A DNA stretch of 18,143 nt, from contig PWNO01000174.1 of assembly GCA_003557765.1 (NCBI GenBank), forward strand, positions 1 through 18,143, given 5' to 3'. Positions 14,856 to 18,143 of this stretch are shown here, one piece after another. A program made the translations under genes and the position numbers. Numbering within the stretch: position 1 is the stretch's first letter; each line of letters begins with the position of its first letter. This stretch comes from Bacteroidales bacterium (GTDB taxonomy: Bacteria > Bacteroidota > Bacteroidia > Bacteroidales > UBA7960). The notes under the pieces were generated by a model. That model worked only from the letters and a program-made list of their open reading frames with translations. It had not been told where the DNA came from and made no database searches.

Positions 14856-15959
14856 ATGAAACGCTTACTTCCTATTATTCTATCAGTTATTGCCTCGTTA
14901 TGCATATGGAACACAAACAACAACCTGAATGCCCAGGTTTCTAACCAGGCGTTACTGGACAATCAGCAGGAAATGCTTGAAGAGCTGCGCGACTTGCGTT
15001 ACCGCTTCGACATCCTGGAGAAAGCCATTGATGATGTGATGTGGCATAAAGTCGTTGGCGATGTGGCTTATATTGATAAGCTTTTCCTCGCCGGACCGCC
15101 CCCGCGCGGGCATGAAACGGCTACTACTTTGAGGGAGAAAAATCCCATCAAATTCTGGACCTATGTGTTCATTCCAAAGGACATTGATCCGTCGAAGGAA
15201 TATCCTTTGCTGGTGTTCTCGCACGGAGGAGTGCACGGCGACTTCAACACCTATTACACACACATCATCAGGGAACTGATGGCCCAGCAGTATATCGTGG
15301 TGGCGCCCGAATATCGTGGCAGCACTGGATATGGCAAGCTGACCCACCAGCTGATCGACTATGGTGGCCTCGAAAATGACGATGTGCACGAGAGCATGAA
15401 ACTGATGCTGGAAAACTATGACATTGTGGACTCGAACCGTGTGGGCCTTATCGGATGGAGCCATGGCGGCATGATCTCCCTGATGAATGCCTTTGAACAC
15501 CCTGATGAATACCAGGCGGTGTTTGCCGGCGTGCCTGTGAGCGACCTGATCGCCAGGATGGGATATAAGCGGCCGGCTTATGAGATGGACTTGTTTGCTG
15601 CTGACCACCATATCGGGCAGGCTGTGCATGAAAACATTGAAGAGTATCGTCGTCGTTCGCCCGTGTATCATGCACACAAACTGGAGGTGCCGCTGCTGAT
15701 TCACACCAATACCATTGATGAAGATGTACATGTACTCGAAGTGGAAAACCTGATCAACACGCTGAAGGCCCACAACAAGGATTTTGAGTACCGTATCTAT
15801 GAAGACATCCCCGGCGGACACTCATTTGATCGCATGGACCATCGCCAGGGACGCGATATCCGTTTTGAGATCTATCAATTTCTCGAACAATACCTGAACC
15901 CACCCCGACCCTTCGGCAATGTGGAGGAGATGGAGAGCGCTGCGTATCGTTACCGGTAA
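14856..15959 (+). CDS. Secreted prolyl-oligopeptidase-type (S9) serine hydrolase
   Basis: 367 residues with a signal peptide (MKRLLPIILSVIASLCIW, cleavage probably after NLNAQ at 27), so it acts in the periplasm or outside. A short helical, charged segment (residues 34-62, DNQQEMLEELRDLRYRFDIL) precedes an alpha/beta-hydrolase domain. That domain carries an HGG oxyanion motif at 123-125, nucleophile Ser202 in GWSHGG, a probable acid Asp288 in TNTIDEDVHV, and His322 in GGHSFDR. PEYRGSTGYG (151-160) is typical of S9 peptidases. The large N-terminal beta-propeller of true prolyl oligopeptidases is absent, so it may be a dipeptidyl-peptidase-like enzyme or an esterase. The stop codon is followed after 11 bases by an octamer tandem repeat. 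The substrate is unknown. Confidence 0.85.
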   Translation: MKRLLPIILSVIASLCIWNTNNNLNAQVSNQALLDNQQEMLEELRDLRYRFDILEKAIDDVMWHKVVGDVAYIDKLFLAGPPPRGHETATTLREKNPIKFWTYVFIPKDIDPSKEYPLLVFSHGGVHGDFNTYYTHIIRELMAQQYIVVAPEYRGSTGYGKLTHQLIDYGGLENDDVHESMKLMLENYDIVDSNRVGLIGWSHGGMISLMNAFEHPDEYQAVFAGVPVSDLIARMGYKRPAYEMDLFAADHHIGQAVHENIEEYRRRSPVYHAHKLEVPLLIHTNTIDEDVHVLEVENLINTLKAHNKDFEYRIYEDIPGGHSFDRMDHRQGRDIRFEIYQFLEQYLNPPRPFGNVEEMESAAYRYR

Positions 15960-15970
15960 GCTTGTTTAAT

Positions 15971-16010
15971 GTGCTAATGTGCTAATGTGCTAATGTGCTA
16001 ATGTGCTAAT
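15971..16010. repeat. Octamer tandem repeat, (GTGCTAAT) x5
   Basis: Five identical copies of GTGCTAAT run from 15971 to 16010, preceded by a partial copy (TTTAAT) that begins six bases after the hydrolase stop. The reverse complement of the unit (ATTAGCAC) recurs in the arrays at 16295-16597. Confidence 0.95.
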
Positions 16011-16277
16011 GAAGGGTTTTGGATGTAAGATGAGATTTCCCTTTGTTTGTGGCTGATGGGTGGTATTTGCACGTGCCATGATCGAGGGGGGTGATTTGAA
16101 GAGGTTCCTCCGCTTTGCGTTCGGAATGACGTAGCCTCATACAATACACAAAAACTACAACCATGAAATTTCACTTGAATTGAACCTCTTCCGGTAATCT
16201 CTTTACTTTGTGTCTCATAATCCTGATTTTTGTTTACAAAATGTGTAAACCTATTTCAGGACGAGACAACGGAACAG
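16011..16277. other. Gene-free stretch with several dyad-symmetric sequences
   Basis: No coding sequence was seen. A 10-bp perfect inverted repeat (GAAGAGGTTC at 16098-16107, GAACCTCTTC at 16182-16191) bounds a 94-bp segment. A small hairpin at 16105-16126 (arms TTCC/GGAA and CGC/GCG) overlaps its left arm. A symmetric dyad at 16222-16260 has outer arms CCTGA/TCAGG and inner arms GTTTACA/TGTAAAC, with equal 5-base unpaired stretches between them. Confidence 0.55.
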
Positions 16278-16597
16278 TGTCAAACGACCCTTCAATTAGC
16301 ACATTGGCACATTAACAGCAGATGAACCCAAACGACATCATTTTACCTTCTGAAGACTGTCAAACAGACCCTTCCATTAGCACATTGGCACAATAGCACA
16401 TTGGCACATTAACAGCAGATGAACCCAAACGACATCATTTTACCTTCTGAAGACTACCAAACAGACCCTTCCATTAGCACATTGGCACAATAGCACATTG
16501 GCACATTAACAGCAGATGAACCCAAACGACATCCTTTTACCTTCTGAAGACTACCAAACAGACCCTTCATTAGCACATTGGCACATTGGCACATTAA
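16278..16597. repeat. Tandem array of 80-97-bp repeats with nested octamers
   Basis: Copies: 16278-16357 (80 bp), 16358-16454 (97 bp), 16455-16551 (97 bp), then a partial copy from 16552 to about 16597. Copies two and three differ at only a few bases (TGTCAAAC against TACCAAAC; ATCATTTT against ATCCTTTT). Each holds a run of octamers of the form ATTRGCAC/AATAGCAC. The first copy has two octamers fewer (16 bp) and lacks one further base. After the octamers comes a shared segment starting ACAGCAGATGAACCC and ending CTTCTGAAGAC. There are no spacers of varying sequence, so it is not a CRISPR. Confidence 0.93.
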
Positions 16598-16615
16598 AAC
16601 TTCTTCTAAGAAGTT
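16598..16615. repeat. Perfect 8-bp inverted repeat after the tandem array
   Basis: Arms AACTTCTT and AAGAAGTT separated by two bases. It sits where the fourth array copy breaks off and 14 bp before a TAnnTTTG match. It may be an operator or a weak hairpin. Confidence 0.5.
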
Positions 16616-16629
16616 ACAAAAAATTATTG

Positions 16630-16637
16630 TACCTTTG
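16630..16637 (+). promoter_or_regulatory. Possible upstream -7 box (TACCTTTG) for the str operon
   Basis: Exact TAnnTTTG match on the plus strand, about 134 bp before the stronger promoter. No TTG stands at the usual -33 distance, so it is a weak candidate for a second promoter. Confidence 0.35.
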
Positions 16638-16741
16638 TGCCCTTCAATTTTGGACGCATAGCTTTTCTGTTTTACCTGAAAACGCGGAATAATGTGGTGC
16701 AAAACTGTGGGTTTTTTTCGAAAATTATTTGCCCCTGGTTA

Positions 16742-16771
16742 TTGGTTTTCAAAAAATAACTTCTACCTTTG
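16742..16771 (+). promoter_or_regulatory. Main promoter of the rpsL-rpsG-fusA operon
   Basis: TTG (16742-16744), a 19-bp spacer, then TACCTTTG (16764-16771), the best match to the Bacteroidota consensus in the window. The predicted leader to the rpsL ATG is about 65 bases. Confidence 0.75.
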
Positions 16772-16843
16772 CACTCCCAAAAAACGAAGATAGTGTATTT
16801 AACAAAGTAGAAACGAAGTTTTTATCTTAATCAACAATTGAGT

Positions 16844-17224
16844 ATGCCAACAATTCAACAATTGGTTCGTAAGGGACGGAAAAAGGTGACTTACAAGAGC
16901 AAGTCGCCGGCATTGGATGCTTGTCCTCAGCGCCGTGGGGTTTGCGTACGTGTGTATACCACCACACCGAAAAAGCCCAATTCAGCCATGCGCAAGGTGG
17001 CCAGGGTAAGGCTCACCAATGGCAAGGAAGTGAACGCTTACATTCCGGGAGAAGGTCATAACCTGCAGGAACACTCAATTGTGTTGATGCGTGGCGGCAG
17101 GGTGAAGGATTTGCCGGGTGTGCGTTATCACATTGTGCGAGGCGCATTGGACACCAGCGGTGTTGAAGGCCGTAATCAGCGCAGGTCCAAGTATGGAACC
17201 AAAAGGCCAAAAGACAAAAAATAG
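16844..17224 (+). CDS. rpsL: Ribosomal protein S12
   Basis: 126 residues from the ATG at 16844 ([12 protein letters not shown]); the TTG two codons upstream is not needed. It matches S12 throughout: [61 protein letters not shown]12 sits in the 30S decoding centre. The lysines where streptomycin-resistance changes occur (in TPKKPNS, residues 43/44, and Lys88 in GGRVKDL) are wild type, and Asp89, the beta-methylthiolation site, is present. It is the first gene of the str operon, 33 bp before rpsG. Confidence 0.98.
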   Translation: MPTIQQLVRKGRKKVTYKSKSPALDACPQRRGVCVRVYTTTPKKPNSAMRKVARVRLTNGKEVNAYIPGEGHNLQEHSIVLMRGGRVKDLPGVRYHIVRGALDTSGVEGRNQRRSKYGTKRPKDKK

Positions 17225-17257
17225 GTTGATCCGGCAAAACAAAATTTTCAATAAGTC

Positions 17258-17725
17258 ATGAGAAAGACGAAACCCAAAAAGCGAATTATTCTTCCTGACC
17301 CCAGGTTTAACGACACCCTGGTTACACGCTTTGTAAACAACCTGATGTTGCGGGGTAAGAAGAATTTGGCATACAACATCTTTTATGATGCCATCGATAT
17401 TGTTTCGGAGAAAACCAATGAAGACGGACTGGAGATATTCAAGAAGGCACTGGCGAACGTAACGCCTGCCGTAGAGGTTCGCAGTCGTCGCATTGGTGGG
17501 GCTACATTTCAGATTCCTTCAGAGATACGTCCCGACAGAAAGGTTTCCGTGGGCATCAAGAACCTAATAAGCTTTGCGCGCAAGCGCAATGAGAAAGGGA
17601 TGGCTGCCCGGCTTGCAGGTGAGATCATCGCAGCAAGCAAGGAAGAAGGAGCGGCCTTTAAGCGCAAGGAAGACATGCACCGCATGGCGGATGCAAACAA
17701 AGCATTTTCGCACTTCAGGTTTTAA
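17258..17725 (+). CDS. rpsG: Ribosomal protein S7
   Basis: 155 residues, normal for the family. Recognisable stretches: [20 protein letters not shown], the core [30 protein letters not shown], and a C-terminal KREDMHRMA-like segment ([21 protein letters not shown]). S7 starts assembly of the 30S head by binding the 3' domain of 16S rRNA, and in E. coli it represses the str operon. Whether that feedback works here cannot be seen. It lies between rpsL (33-bp gap) and fusA (44-bp gap). Confidence 0.98.
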   Translation: MRKTKPKKRIILPDPRFNDTLVTRFVNNLMLRGKKNLAYNIFYDAIDIVSEKTNEDGLEIFKKALANVTPAVEVRSRRIGGATFQIPSEIRPDRKVSVGIKNLISFARKRNEKGMAARLAGEIIAASKEEGAAFKRKEDMHRMADANKAFSHFRF

Positions 17726-17769
17726 TTAAGGATAAGTTTTAATCAGGATAAGCTGCCGTTTGAATCATT

Positions 17770-18143
17770 ATGGCCAGAGATTTATCATACACGCGGAATA
17801 TCGGTATTATGGCACATATCGACGCTGGTAAGACGACGACTACCGAGCGGATATTGTTTTATACCGGTAAGAGCCATCGCATGGGTGAAACCCATGATGG
17901 GTCTGCTACTATGGACTGGATGGTTCAGGAGCAGGAGCGTGGTATTACGATAACCTCTGCTGCCACCACTACTTTTTGGAAATATCACGATAAAGATTAT
18001 AAGATCAACATCATCGACACGCCAGGCCACGTAGATTTTACTGTAGAGGTGGAGCGCAGCCTGCGCGTGCTGGATGGCGCGATTGCCCTTTTTTGTGCCG
18101 TAGGTGGTGTTGAACCCCAGTCTGAGACCGTATGGCGTCAGGC
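17770..18143 (+). CDS. fusA: Elongation factor G, N-terminal part (cut by window end)
   Basis: The ATG at 17770 opens a frame that runs off the window after 124 codons. The GTPase motifs of EF-G are intact: P-loop AHIDAGKTT, switch region [17 protein letters not shown] with the conserved Thr, and G3 [20 protein letters not shown], followed by [16 protein letters not shown] drives translocation of tRNA and mRNA on the ribosome. It is the third gene of the str operon. The remaining domains lie outside the window. Confidence 0.97.
   Translation, partial: MARDLSYTRNIGIMAHIDAGKTTTTERILFYTGKSHRMGETHDGSATMDWMVQEQERGITITSAATTTFWKYHDKDYKINIIDTPGHVDFTVEVERSLRVLDGAIALFCAVGGVEPQSETVWRQ

Noticed and set aside
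14952..15821. 289-residue ORF on the minus strand
   Set aside because: Antisense to the S9 hydrolase, whose catalytic motifs and signal peptide make the plus strand the coding one.
16278..16597. Possible CRISPR array
   Set aside because: The units are contiguous tandem copies of 80-97 bp; there are no unique spacers of constant length and no cas genes.
16454..16702. 82-residue ORF on the minus strand
   Set aside because: Much of it is a translation of the tandem repeat (MCQCANVLM and VPMCYCANVLM come from octamers). No independent sign of coding.

Overview
The window is chromosomal DNA from a member of the Bacteroidota, probably an anaerobe of the Bacteroidales/Marinilabiliales type. Four observations support this. 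A DUF4290 gene (a family I know only from Bacteroidota) sits next to murA. The GrpE, DnaJ, MurA, S7 and EF-G proteins have Bacteroidota-like sequences. Matches to the Bacteroidota housekeeping promoter (TTG, about 19-22 bp, TAnnTTTG) occur in front of six genes. The window opens with pyruvate:ferredoxin oxidoreductase, which suggests anaerobic metabolism.

Layout. 1-500 (+): 3' end of a pyruvate:ferredoxin oxidoreductase, closed by a strong bidirectional hairpin terminator. 770-2071 (-): an unrecognised outer-membrane barrel protein. 2616-3950 (+): a lipoprotein of the erythromycin-esterase family. 4114-9820 (-): a co-directional block read as grpE, dnaJ, an ABC-2 type ATPase and permease (NatA/NatB-like), then an NtrC-type response regulator that lacks a DNA-binding domain. 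9907-11211 (-): murA, with Asp in place of the catalytic Cys. 11546-12169 (-): DUF4290. 12274-14574 (-): a PcrA/UvrD helicase. 14856-15959 (+): a secreted S9-type serine hydrolase. 16844-18143 (+): the str operon, rpsL-rpsG-fusA, with fusA cut by the window end.

The genes are mostly housekeeping: protein folding, peptidoglycan precursor synthesis, DNA repair, translation. The less ordinary parts are the non-coding DNA and a few protein details. Short tandem repeats with a strict 8-bp period begin 0-11 bp after two stop codons. An array of 80-97-bp tandem repeats, with the same octamer nested inside, fills the region upstream of the str promoter. A REP-like pair of perfect hairpins lies between pcrA and the S9 hydrolase. 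I found no CRISPR array, tRNA, rRNA, transposase, toxin-antitoxin pair or recognisable defence system. I do not think a new multi-gene system is visible here; the repeats are the best candidates for something undescribed.
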